DNA of 31,622 bases, taken from positions 1 through 31,622 of IMG/VR virus record IMGVR_UViG_3300007735_000608; one strand, given 5' to 3'. The notes under the pieces are model-generated. The model ran no database searches. It was not told the origin of the DNA and saw nothing but the letters and a program-made list of their open reading frames with translations. Each line of letters starts with the position of its first letter. The first letter of the stretch is position 1. The position numbers and the translations under genes are program-made. Source of the DNA: a virus. Positions 1 through 5,573 of the stretch are shown in pieces.

Positions 1-21
1 GAAGCGCGGCAATCCCGGCTA
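1..21. repeat. Terminal direct repeat, left copy (assembly overlap)
   Basis: The first 21 bases are identical to the last 21 bases (31602-31622). Joining the copies gives a 31,601-bp circle and keeps the gene across the seam in frame. This is what a circular or circularly permuted genome looks like when assembled as a linear contig. The repeat length probably reflects the assembler rather than a physical end. Confidence 0.9.
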
Positions 22-148
22 TCCGAGCGCCGGCTACATCGCGTGGCTCCTATGGGGCGGCGATGCTGGCCGTACCTGGGCAAGAAAGATCATGCGCCAG
101 CAGGCGCGGATCGAAGCAGCAATCGAACGCAAGAAGGAGAGCACATGA
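2..148 (+). CDS. AWLLWGGD-motif phage protein, C-terminal part (continues from window end)
   Basis: This is the C-terminal part of a 147-residue protein whose start is at 31306. The open frame enters at base 2 and ends with TGA at 146-148. The visible end carries AWLLWGGDAGRTWA followed by a basic helix. I recognise this tryptophan/glycine motif as recurrent in small uncharacterised phage proteins, some of them encoded near portal and capsid genes. No biochemical role is known to me. The stop overlaps the scaffold gene start as ATGA, so the two are probably translationally coupled. Position between portal and scaffold suggests a head-assembly role, which is inference. Confidence 0.85.
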   Translation, partial: KRGNPGYPSAGYIAWLLWGGDAGRTWARKIMRQQARIEAAIERKKEST

Positions 149-714
149 GCACGGAAGAAGGAACCGTTCCCGCACCTGCCGCCGACGACAGCGGCGCAGC
201 CGCCCGCATCCGCCAGCTCGTGGCGCGAGTCAAGGAGCTCGAGGCCAAGGTGGCCGAGGTCGAGCCGCTCGCCCAGCAGGCCGACAAGTGGCGATCGCAG
301 TACGAGGAGGCGAAGGCGAGCAGCAAGGCCGAGCGCGAGGCGCTGCGCCTCGAGCGTGAGATCATGTCTGCTGGCGTCATGGACGCCGAGGGACTCGACT
401 ACGTGCAGCACGCATACTCCAAGCTCCCGGCCGAGGGCCGGCCTCCGATCGGAGAATGGCTGGCCAATCGGGACGGGCTGCCGAAGGCCGTGCGTGCGTA
501 CCTGTCTGACGCAGCACCTGCGCCCCAGCAGGCGCCGACACTGCCCTCGCAGACGGCACCGGCTACCGTGCCGATGCCGCGCACCTCGACGGCTACTGTT
601 CCGCAGGCGCCAGCAGAGCCGGCCGTGTGGAGCGCCGAGGCGATCTCGCGGCTGAGTCCGAGCGAGTTCAAGGCGCACAGAGACGCGATCATGGCCAGCC
701 TGCGAACGGCTTGA
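145..714 (+). CDS. Probable capsid scaffolding protein
   Basis: The product is 189 residues. The start at 145 is chosen because AAGGAGAG lies just upstream and ATGA overlaps the previous stop; an upstream in-frame ATG at 43 lies inside the preceding gene. Residues about 20-75 are a charged coiled-coil-like helix rich in Ala, Glu, Lys and Arg. A Pro/Ala/Thr-rich low-complexity linker follows (about 130-165), then a short helical C-terminus containing LSPSEFKAHRDAIM. A helical N-terminus, disordered linker and small C-terminal capsid-binding helix is the usual layout of scaffolds, and the major capsid gene follows directly. No protease motif is visible. Function is inferred from architecture and position. 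Confidence 0.75.
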   Translation: MSTEEGTVPAPAADDSGAAARIRQLVARVKELEAKVAEVEPLAQQADKWRSQYEEAKASSKAEREALRLEREIMSAGVMDAEGLDYVQHAYSKLPAEGRPPIGEWLANRDGLPKAVRAYLSDAAPAPQQAPTLPSQTAPATVPMPRTSTATVPQAPAEPAVWSAEAISRLSPSEFKAHRDAIMASLRTA

Positions 715-740
715 CAGTCTGTCACGACGCGCGGTAGGGT
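711..740 (+). promoter_or_regulatory. Candidate sigma70-type promoter for the major capsid gene
   Basis: A perfect -35 hexamer TTGACA (711-716) overlaps the scaffold stop codon. It is followed after 18 bases by TAGGGT (735-740), which matches three of six -10 consensus positions. The expected start near 747 would leave an untranslated leader of about 83 bases before the capsid ATG. The capsid gene follows one of the few real gaps in the late region, which suits a dedicated promoter for a highly expressed protein. Confidence 0.45.
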
Positions 741-746
741 AGCGAC

Positions 747-761
747 GAGGGCGCTGCCCTC
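747..761 (+). promoter_or_regulatory. 5' leader hairpin of the capsid mRNA
   Basis: GAGGGC-GCT-GCCCTC forms a perfect 6-bp stem with a 3-base loop. It sits where transcription from the 711-740 promoter would begin. No T-tract follows, so it is not a good terminator. A hairpin at the extreme 5' end is a known way to stabilise bacterial and phage mRNAs, and that role is inferred here. Confidence 0.4.
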
Positions 762-829
762 CCGCGATCGGGCACGAACTCCCGTCAACAGCGATAGGCG
801 CGGCCACAAACAGACCTACGGAGCCAAAA

Positions 830-1753
830 ATGGCAAACGAAGTGTACTTTAGTGGCCTGTCGGGCAATGCCCGCGTGGCCGCGATCCTCAATCAGGCCGT
901 GATCCAGAAGCTCACCGACACGGCGAGCCTCGTCAATCACCCGTCCATTCTGCAGCTCCGCGCCATGAACGGCAGCGGCTCGACCGTCGTGCAGGTGCCG
1001 GTCGTGTCCTGGGGCGCTGACTCCATGGCGGCCGTGGCTGAGAATGCCTCGGTCTCCAACACCGCGCTCACGAGCACCAACGCCAACATCACGATCGCGC
1101 GTCAGGCGCTGCGTCGTCAGATCTCTGACCTCGCTCAGCTGACCGCTACTGGCATCCCGCTTGACGTGACCATCGATAACCTCGCCTCCGATATGGTCGC
1201 CGCGTACAACAAGCGCGTCTCTACCATGATCTGCGCGCTGTCCTCCGGATTCTCCACCTCGGTCGGCTCGACGGGCGTGGACCTCTCGGTGTCCACGTTC
1301 TACTCCGGCATGTTCGCGCTGCAGCTCCAGAGCGCCAACGGGCCGTTCACCGCCATCCTGCACCCGCAGCAGCTGAACGACCTCATGAGCTCCCTGCGCT
1401 CCGAGACCGGCCCCGGCCAGTACATCGCGGCGAACCAGGAGATGCTCCTCGCGAAGGGCCAGGGCTTCGCCGGCACGCTCTACGGCGTGGACATCTTCAA
1501 GTCCTCGTTCGTCCCGACTGCCAACGCAGGCGCGGACTACCTGGGCATGATGATCGCCCCCGGCGCCATCGGCGTTGCGACCGGAACCGCTGCGCCTATC
1601 ATCGGTGCAACCACGGTTTTGGCGCAGTCTCCGATCGTTGTCGAGGCTGAAAGGGACGCCAGCAATGGCTCCACGATCATCGTGGGTAGCGCGTTCGTTG
1701 GCGTCGGCGAGATCGACGATGCCAAGGGCGTCGGCATCCTCAGCGACTTCTGA
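830..1753 (+). CDS. Major capsid protein (HK97-like fold expected)
   Basis: The product is 307 residues. It starts at ATG 830 with CGGAG a few bases upstream. The sequence is Ala/Ser/Thr/Val-rich without signal or membrane segments. A long helix around residues 105-145 (IDNLASDMVAAYNKRVS) looks like the spine helix. The segment around 180-225 (ILHPQQLNDLMSSLRSETG, then QEMLLAKGQGFAGTLYGVDIF) is typical of the peripheral and axial domains of HK97-type capsids of this size. The gene lies directly after the scaffold and is bracketed by hairpins at 747-761 and 1768-1804. No N-terminal delta domain is evident, which fits a separate scaffold. Confidence 0.85.
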   Translation: MANEVYFSGLSGNARVAAILNQAVIQKLTDTASLVNHPSILQLRAMNGSGSTVVQVPVVSWGADSMAAVAENASVSNTALTSTNANITIARQALRRQISDLAQLTATGIPLDVTIDNLASDMVAAYNKRVSTMICALSSGFSTSVGSTGVDLSVSTFYSGMFALQLQSANGPFTAILHPQQLNDLMSSLRSETGPGQYIAANQEMLLAKGQGFAGTLYGVDIFKSSFVPTANAGADYLGMMIAPGAIGVATGTAAPIIGATTVLAQSPIVVEAERDASNGSTIIVGSAFVGVGEIDDAKGVGILSDF

Positions 1754-1767
1754 TCGCTGATCTACAG

Positions 1768-1804
1768 GCGCCCGCGCTGGTGGTTAGTCTACTGGCGCGG
1801 GCGC
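1768..1804 (+). terminator. Strong GC hairpin after the capsid gene
   Basis: GCGCCCGCGC (1768-1777) pairs perfectly with GCGCGGGCGC (1795-1804) around a 17-base loop. Only TTCTGCG follows, so intrinsic termination would be weak. It may instead shield the 3' end of the capsid message or attenuate readthrough. The GGCGCCCG core recurs in the gaps at 4379 and 14549. Confidence 0.55.
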
Positions 1805-1835
1805 TTCTGCGTCTGCACTCTACGAAGGAGCAAAC

Positions 1836-2504
1836 ATGGCAGCGACATTCGGCACCGCAGGCTCGGGCAACTACTCGGCGCAGCCTGCACAGCGACCGGC
1901 AGCGATGAAGGAGCTTGTGAAGCTCGAGCCGAAGGCGGCATTCTGGTACATCCATCACCCGGCGCGCTGGTCCTACCGCGACGGCGAGTGGGTGCCGTGG
2001 CTGTCTACGATGATCGCAGACCCTGGCGTGTCGAACGTGGACCAGCACGGCAGCACGGAGGCCGCAGAGGTCGCGAAGCGCCGTCGAGGCTGGACGCTGA
2101 TCCCGTGGGACGCGATCGAGGGCGGCTACTGTGTCGCCTACGAGGGCGTGGCCGGACCTGTCCACATGTCCCGCTGGGAGACGCCGAAGTTGGTCGCAGG
2201 GCAGACGCGGATCACGAACGACGAAGAGGGCTACTGGGCCTTTTGCCGTTCGCTGGTAGGGCGCTACATTGAACTTCCCGATCCGGATTTCATCGCCGTC
2301 CAGATCGAGCGCCAAGAGAAGAAGGTCGAAGAGTGGCGTGAGAAGGCGCCGAGCTCGCCCTTCCACCGCGATGCGCTCGCGGTCGAGGAGGCGCTCCTCG
2401 AGAAGATGCGCGTGGCGATGGACCGCCTGTACAACCCGCCCGCCGAGGACGGCGAGCCGGAAGCGCCGAAGCCCGCGCCGAAGCGCGCACGAGCTCGCTC
2501 GTGA
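1836..2504 (+). CDS. Uncharacterised virion-module protein
   Basis: The product is 222 residues, starting at ATG 1836 behind GAAGGAGCAA. It has no signal or membrane segment. Residues about 30-150 are an aromatic-rich globular part (AFWYIHHPARWSYRDGEW; GWTLIPWDAIEGGYCVAYEG). Residues 155-200 are a charged helix, and the tail is Pro/Lys/Arg-rich (PKPAPKRARARS). I do not recognise the family. Its place between capsid and connector genes suggests a capsid accessory or connector-associated protein. The stop overlaps the next start as GTGA. Confidence 0.75.
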   Translation: MAATFGTAGSGNYSAQPAQRPAAMKELVKLEPKAAFWYIHHPARWSYRDGEWVPWLSTMIADPGVSNVDQHGSTEAAEVAKRRRGWTLIPWDAIEGGYCVAYEGVAGPVHMSRWETPKLVAGQTRITNDEEGYWAFCRSLVGRYIELPDPDFIAVQIERQEKKVEEWREKAPSSPFHRDALAVEEALLEKMRVAMDRLYNPPAEDGEPEAPKPAPKRARARS

Positions 2505-2650
2505 GCGGCGAGCGCCCCGGCTACCGGGAGGCAATGGAGCGCATGCAGCGCCAGCTCCGAGAGGGCGGCATGCCCGCCGACAAGGCGCGGCAGGTCGCGC
2601 AGGAGACAGCGCGCAAGCACGACCAGCGCCAAAGCGATAAGGGGAAGTAG
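2501..2650 (+). CDS. Small basic phage protein (49 aa)
   Basis: A GTG start overlaps the previous stop as GTGA, and the frame runs 49 codons to TAG 2648-2650. The product (MSGERPGYREAMERM, then GGMPADKARQVAQETARKHD) is a charged, probably helical peptide. Short proteins of this style, with a helix, a Gly/Pro break and a second helix ending in Arg/Lys/Asp, occur in other phage head modules, but I know no function. The exact overlap and the shared codon bias make it likely to be translated. Confidence 0.6.
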   Translation: MSGERPGYREAMERMQRQLREGGMPADKARQVAQETARKHDQRQSDKGK

Positions 2651-2662
2651 TAGGAGGCTGCG

Positions 2663-3418
2663 ATGTCGCTCGCGGAGACGATCTACACGGCGCGGTTTCG
2701 GTCCTCCGAGACGATCGAGCGCGGGCGCACGCAGATACTGACCTGTCCGGTGCAGCGGGCGGGCGCGACTGCTGCGCCCACGAGCGGCACGATCAGCATC
2801 TACCGTCCCGATCAGACGGCGCTCGTGAACGCGCAAGCCGTCTCGATCGTGTCGAGCGTGGCGCAGTACAGCCTCACTGGCGCCACGACGACGGCCGAGG
2901 CGCTCGGTGAGGGCTGGCTGGTCGAATGGAGCTTGCTACTCCCTGACGGCGTTACCCATACCTTCAGAAATGATGCGGCCGTGTGCAGGAGGTCGCTCTA
3001 CCCATGCATCTCCGACGCTGACCTCACGCAAAGGCATTCGGATCTGCCAGCGCTGCTCGGCTCGGCTACGTCGTATCAGGCGTACATCGATGAGGCGTGG
3101 GCGACGATCTGCAACCGGCTCATCGGAGAGGGCCGCAGGCCGTACCTGATCATCCAGCCTACGGCGCTTCGCCAGTGCCACCTAATGCACACGCTCGCCC
3201 TGATCTTCACGGATTTTCAAACTTCGGCCGGCGATACCTCGAGGTGGAGCGCTCTGGCTGCCTACTACAACACCGAGTATGCGACCGCCTGGGGAGCGCT
3301 CCGCTTCACGTATGACGAGGCCGACGAGAACGTCGTGGATCCGAGCAAGAAGAAGTCTGCGGCATCCACCGTGTGGCTGAACGGTCGTGGCCATAGCCTC
3401 GACGTGTGGTGGCGGTGA
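2663..3418 (+). CDS. Probable head-tail connector / neck protein
   Basis: The product is 251 residues, with AGGAGG five bases before ATG 2663. Residues 1-110 look like a beta-rich domain (CPVQRAGATAAPTSGTISIY; GWLVEWSLLLPDG). Residues 115-220 are helical (SDADLTQRHSDLPALLGSA; AYIDEAWATICNRLIGEGRR; LMHTLALIFTDF). Helical adaptors following the capsid gene usually dock under the portal, and the helical half has that character. The stop overlaps the next gene by one base (TGATG). The role is inferred from position and architecture; another minor virion role is possible. Confidence 0.6.
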   Translation: MSLAETIYTARFRSSETIERGRTQILTCPVQRAGATAAPTSGTISIYRPDQTALVNAQAVSIVSSVAQYSLTGATTTAEALGEGWLVEWSLLLPDGVTHTFRNDAAVCRRSLYPCISDADLTQRHSDLPALLGSATSYQAYIDEAWATICNRLIGEGRRPYLIIQPTALRQCHLMHTLALIFTDFQTSAGDTSRWSALAAYYNTEYATAWGALRFTYDEADENVVDPSKKKSAASTVWLNGRGHSLDVWWR

Positions 3419-3861
3419 TGGCGAGCAGGACGGTACGCCAGCTGCGTGAGGACGTGACCGCACGGATCCTTACGCTGTCAGGCTGGCGCGAGACGCGCGT
3501 AGCGCCTGACCTGTTCGGCGCCGACGCGGACAGCATCGCGCACAAAGCGTTTGCCGTGCTGTGCGGCACGACGGAGGATCAGCGTCTGTACCGAGGCAAA
3601 CCGGCCGAGGGAACGCTGGTCGAGACGCCGCTCGAGGTCCACTACACCTGGCGCCTCGCGCCAAAGGACATCAGCAACAGTTACGACGACGCGCTCGACG
3701 GAGAGCAGGCCATCGTCAACAAGTTGATGGCCTACGATGCGACGTGGCCGCTGAACTACAAGGTTCAGCTCGTCAGCCTGTCCCGCGAGACGAACGATGC
3801 CGCGGAGTGGGTTCGTGGTGTTATAGTGTTCCGCATCCAGCACGTCCTTCCGCTGCAGTGA
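3418..3861 (+). CDS. Probable tail terminator / tail completion protein
   Basis: The product is 147 residues, starting at ATG 3418, which overlaps the previous stop. A GTG at 3406 is the only nearby alternative. The pattern is a leading helix, a segment HKAFAVLCGTTEDQR, strands (LEVHYTWRLAPKD), a central helix (GEQAIVNKLMAYD) and closing strands (YKVQLVSLSRE; VRGVIVFRIQHVLPL). This alternating alpha/beta pattern, the size and the place immediately before the major tail protein fit siphovirus tail terminators. No catalytic motif is seen. An extended -10-like sequence near its 3' end may serve the next gene. Confidence 0.6.
   Translation: MASRTVRQLREDVTARILTLSGWRETRVAPDLFGADADSIAHKAFAVLCGTTEDQRLYRGKPAEGTLVETPLEVHYTWRLAPKDISNSYDDALDGEQAIVNKLMAYDATWPLNYKVQLVSLSRETNDAAEWVRGVIVFRIQHVLPLQ
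3819..3827 (+). promoter_or_regulatory. Extended -10 promoter candidate before the major tail protein
   Basis: TGTTATAGT is a TG-N-TATAGT extended -10 matching five of six -10 positions. It lies 41 bases upstream of the major tail protein ATG. No convincing -35 is present. Such an AT-rich perfect-spacing match is uncommon in this GC-rich genome, and related words precede other late genes. Confidence 0.35.
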
Positions 3862-3868
3862 GGTACAA

Positions 3869-4363
3869 ATGCCCCTGTCATCCGTAGTAAAGAACTACCG
3901 CGACGGCCTGATCACGTTGGCCTCTGGCGGCGGCTCTCCGATCACGCTGACCGTCCAGTACGAGAGCGGTGACTTCTCGCTGACCGGGTCCAATCAGGGC
4001 AACTACGACATCACCAAGTACCTCGATCGCGGAGACCTCGGATCCGTGAGAAAAACTGCTCGTAGCTTCCCCACGGGTAGTTTCTCGGCGCACCTCACGG
4101 AGCTGAGCGATGCGACGAACCTTACGCTTTGGGACGCGGTAAACCGCACGGGCGCGTTTGCCGCTGCGGTGTCCACACTCGGCGCAAACGCTGACGTGTA
4201 CACGTTGAACATCGTGCTCACCATCGAGGGCACCCAGTTTGGCGACGCCACCGATCACGTCCTGACGCTGAACGACTGCCGCTGCTCCATCGACGTGTCC
4301 GAGGGAGATCCTGACTCTTTCTCGATTTCTTTCGAAGTCCTCGGCACGATCACGGCCACCTGA
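3869..4363 (+). CDS. Major tail (tube) protein
   Basis: The product is 164 residues, starting at ATG 3869 after GAGG. It is almost entirely beta-strand in character (ITLTVQYESGDFSLTG; YTLNIVLTIEGTQFG; DSFSISFEVLGTI) with one likely helix near TNLTLWDAVN. That is the usual composition of siphovirus tube subunits, and the length is within the usual range. The gene sits directly before the tail chaperones and is followed by a hairpin with a T-rich tail, which would let it be expressed above its neighbours. Assignment rests on composition, size and gene order. Confidence 0.8.
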   Translation: MPLSSVVKNYRDGLITLASGGGSPITLTVQYESGDFSLTGSNQGNYDITKYLDRGDLGSVRKTARSFPTGSFSAHLTELSDATNLTLWDAVNRTGAFAAAVSTLGANADVYTLNIVLTIEGTQFGDATDHVLTLNDCRCSIDVSEGDPDSFSISFEVLGTITAT

Positions 4364-4380
4364 TCGCGCGGTGATCGACG

Positions 4381-4419
4381 GCGCCCGTCGTGCTACGGTA
4401 CGGCGGGCGCTTCGTTTTT
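4381..4419 (+). terminator. Terminator-like hairpin after the major tail protein
   Basis: GCGCCCGTCG (4381-4390) pairs with CGGCGGGCGC (4401-4410), with one G-T wobble, around a 10-base loop. TTCGTTTTT follows. This resembles an intrinsic terminator, probably a leaky one, because the chaperone gene starts at 4438. The loop contains TGCTACGG, similar to a sequence in the gap before the lysis genes. Confidence 0.6.
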
Positions 4420-4437
4420 GCGCCAAGGAGAAGGAGC

Positions 4438-4797
4438 ATGGACGTATCGATCAAGGGCCGCACGATCACTCTACAGGCGCCGGCCTCCCACGCAGCACGG
4501 ACGAAGGCGCTCGTGGCGCTGGCGCAGGATGGATGGCTCGGCCTGGGCGCGGCACTGGGCGTGTGCTGGGCCTCGCGCCCTGCCCTCAAGGCCACGCTCG
4601 CCGGCTGCAAGTGGGATCCGCTCGCCTACGGTGCAGCCGTGCGCGACGAGCTCCACGCCGCAGGTGTACCGGAGTCCGAGGTCAGCGAGGCCGCGAGCAA
4701 GGCCGTGCAGCTGCTCGTGGACTCCTACCCGCGCGAGGAGGCGGTGCAGGCACACGCGGATTTTTCCGTGGCCCCGACGGAGGACTCGACGCCGTAG
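4438..4797 (+). CDS. Tail assembly chaperone, short (G-like) form
   Basis: The product is 119 residues, starting at ATG 4438 behind AAGGAG. It contains an opening strand (MDVSIKGRTITLQAP) and then helices (AARTKALVALAQDGWLGLGAALGVCWA; AAVRDELHAAGVPESEVSEAASKAVQLL). It ends shortly after a T5 run at 4761-4765. Position between major tail protein and tape measure, plus an open -1 frame running past the stop, identifies it as the lambda G / HK97 gp14 type chaperone that binds the tape measure during tail assembly. The short form should be the main product. Confidence 0.8.
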   Translation: MDVSIKGRTITLQAPASHAARTKALVALAQDGWLGLGAALGVCWASRPALKATLAGCKWDPLAYGAAVRDELHAAGVPESEVSEAASKAVQLLVDSYPREEAVQAHADFSVAPTEDSTP

Positions 4798-4991
4798 CGC
4801 TCGAGATCGGCCTGACGTACTGCGGAGATCCTGACGCCTTCTACGCCTGGAGCGTGGATCAGCAGGAGCGCGTCCTCGGATGGTGGCGCGCGAAGCACAC
4901 GCCTGCGAAGTCTAAGCGCGGGCGAATGGCGCCGCGTGAGGGTGATACAGTGAGCGCGTCAGGCGCCGCGTTCTGGGGTCTTGGAGGCTGA
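4438..4991 (+). CDS. Tail assembly chaperone fusion (G-T) by -1 frameshift
   Basis: The frame at -1 to the short form is open through the overlap and ends at TGA 4989-4991. Slippage of one base within the T5 run (codons GAT TTT TCC at 4759-4767) would give about 184 residues, joining ADF to FRGPDGGLDAVALEIGL. The added T-like domain contains DPDAFYAWSVDQQERVLGWW, of the expected size for gpT-like extensions, with a Lys/Arg-rich tail. Without the shift, 4798-4991 would be an unusual non-coding gap in this compact operon. The exact slip codon is inferred. Confidence 0.75.
4759..4767 (+). promoter_or_regulatory. Slippery run for the -1 frameshift
   Basis: The zero-frame codons are GAT TTT TCC. 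The five-T run lets Phe-tRNA on TTT re-pair with TTT one base upstream. It is not a canonical X-XXY-YYZ heptamer, because the following TCC re-pairs poorly as TTC. It is the only homopolymer of this length near the end of the short reading frame. Confidence 0.55.
4943..4951 (+). promoter_or_regulatory. Extended -10-like sequence inside the chaperone T region
   Basis: TGATACAGT matches the TG-N-TATAAT extended -10 at four of six hexamer positions plus TG. It lies about 40 bases upstream of the gp10-like gene. No -35 is visible. It is listed because it resembles 3819-3827. Confidence 0.2.
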
Positions 4992-5573
4992 GTGGCTCGT
5001 GTAGTGTATGGAGGAGGGGGCGTCACAGTGGCCGTATCCGGCACGCTGGAGCGTACCCTCCGCGCTGCCTACACAGCCGCCACCAAGGGCATCGCTACCG
5101 CGATCGAGGGCATCGTGGACGAGGTAGCCGAGGATGCCCGAGACGACTGGTACGATCAGGTTGACAAGCGCTCGGGCGACTCGCAGGAGTCGATCACCTC
5201 GGAGATGCGGATCACGACGGACAAGGTGACCGGCGTCGTGTACGCGACCGAGAAGAAGACGTACATGATCAAGCGCCCCGGGCCTCTGAGCGTCAAGTCC
5301 TCGAGCAGGCTCGCGAACCCTGCGGTCTACTGGGAGGTCCGTGACTACTACCGCAAGAACGGGCAGATGCCGACAGGCTTCACCTTCGCGCGCCTGGACG
5401 AGAACGGCGACCCAATCGGCGTCCGCAAGATCCGGCCAAATCCGAAGGCCAGCGACGGGAGGAACATGTGGCTCGAGAACGTCAAGAAGCCCGGTAAGAA
5501 GCGCATCAACCAGCAGATCAGCACCATCCGTAAGGCCACAAAGAAGGCCGTGAAGGAGGCCACTCGTGGCTGA
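4992..5573 (+). CDS. HK97 gp10-like / minor tail completion protein
   Basis: The product is 193 residues. GTG 4992 directly follows the frameshift product's stop, with GGAGG five bases upstream. Residues 10-60 form a helix (TLERTLRAAYTAATKGIATAIEGIVDEVAEDARDDW), then strands (ITSEMRITTDKVTGVVYA) and a basic helical C-terminus (KKRINQQISTIRKATKKAVKEA). An amphipathic helix ending in DARDDW followed by strands is reminiscent of HK97 gp10-like proteins, normally encoded around the tail terminator; here it lies just before the tape measure. The assignment is moderate and a minor tail protein remains possible. Confidence 0.55.
   Translation: MARVVYGGGGVTVAVSGTLERTLRAAYTAATKGIATAIEGIVDEVAEDARDDWYDQVDKRSGDSQESITSEMRITTDKVTGVVYATEKKTYMIKRPGPLSVKSSSRLANPAVYWEVRDYYRKNGQMPTGFTFARLDENGDPIGVRKIRPNPKASDGRNMWLENVKKPGKKRINQQISTIRKATKKAVKEATRG

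Noticed and set aside
43-144. N-terminal extension of the scaffold gene to ATG 43
   Set aside because: It would run inside the preceding gene's conserved end, whereas ATG 145 has a ribosome site and ATGA overlap.
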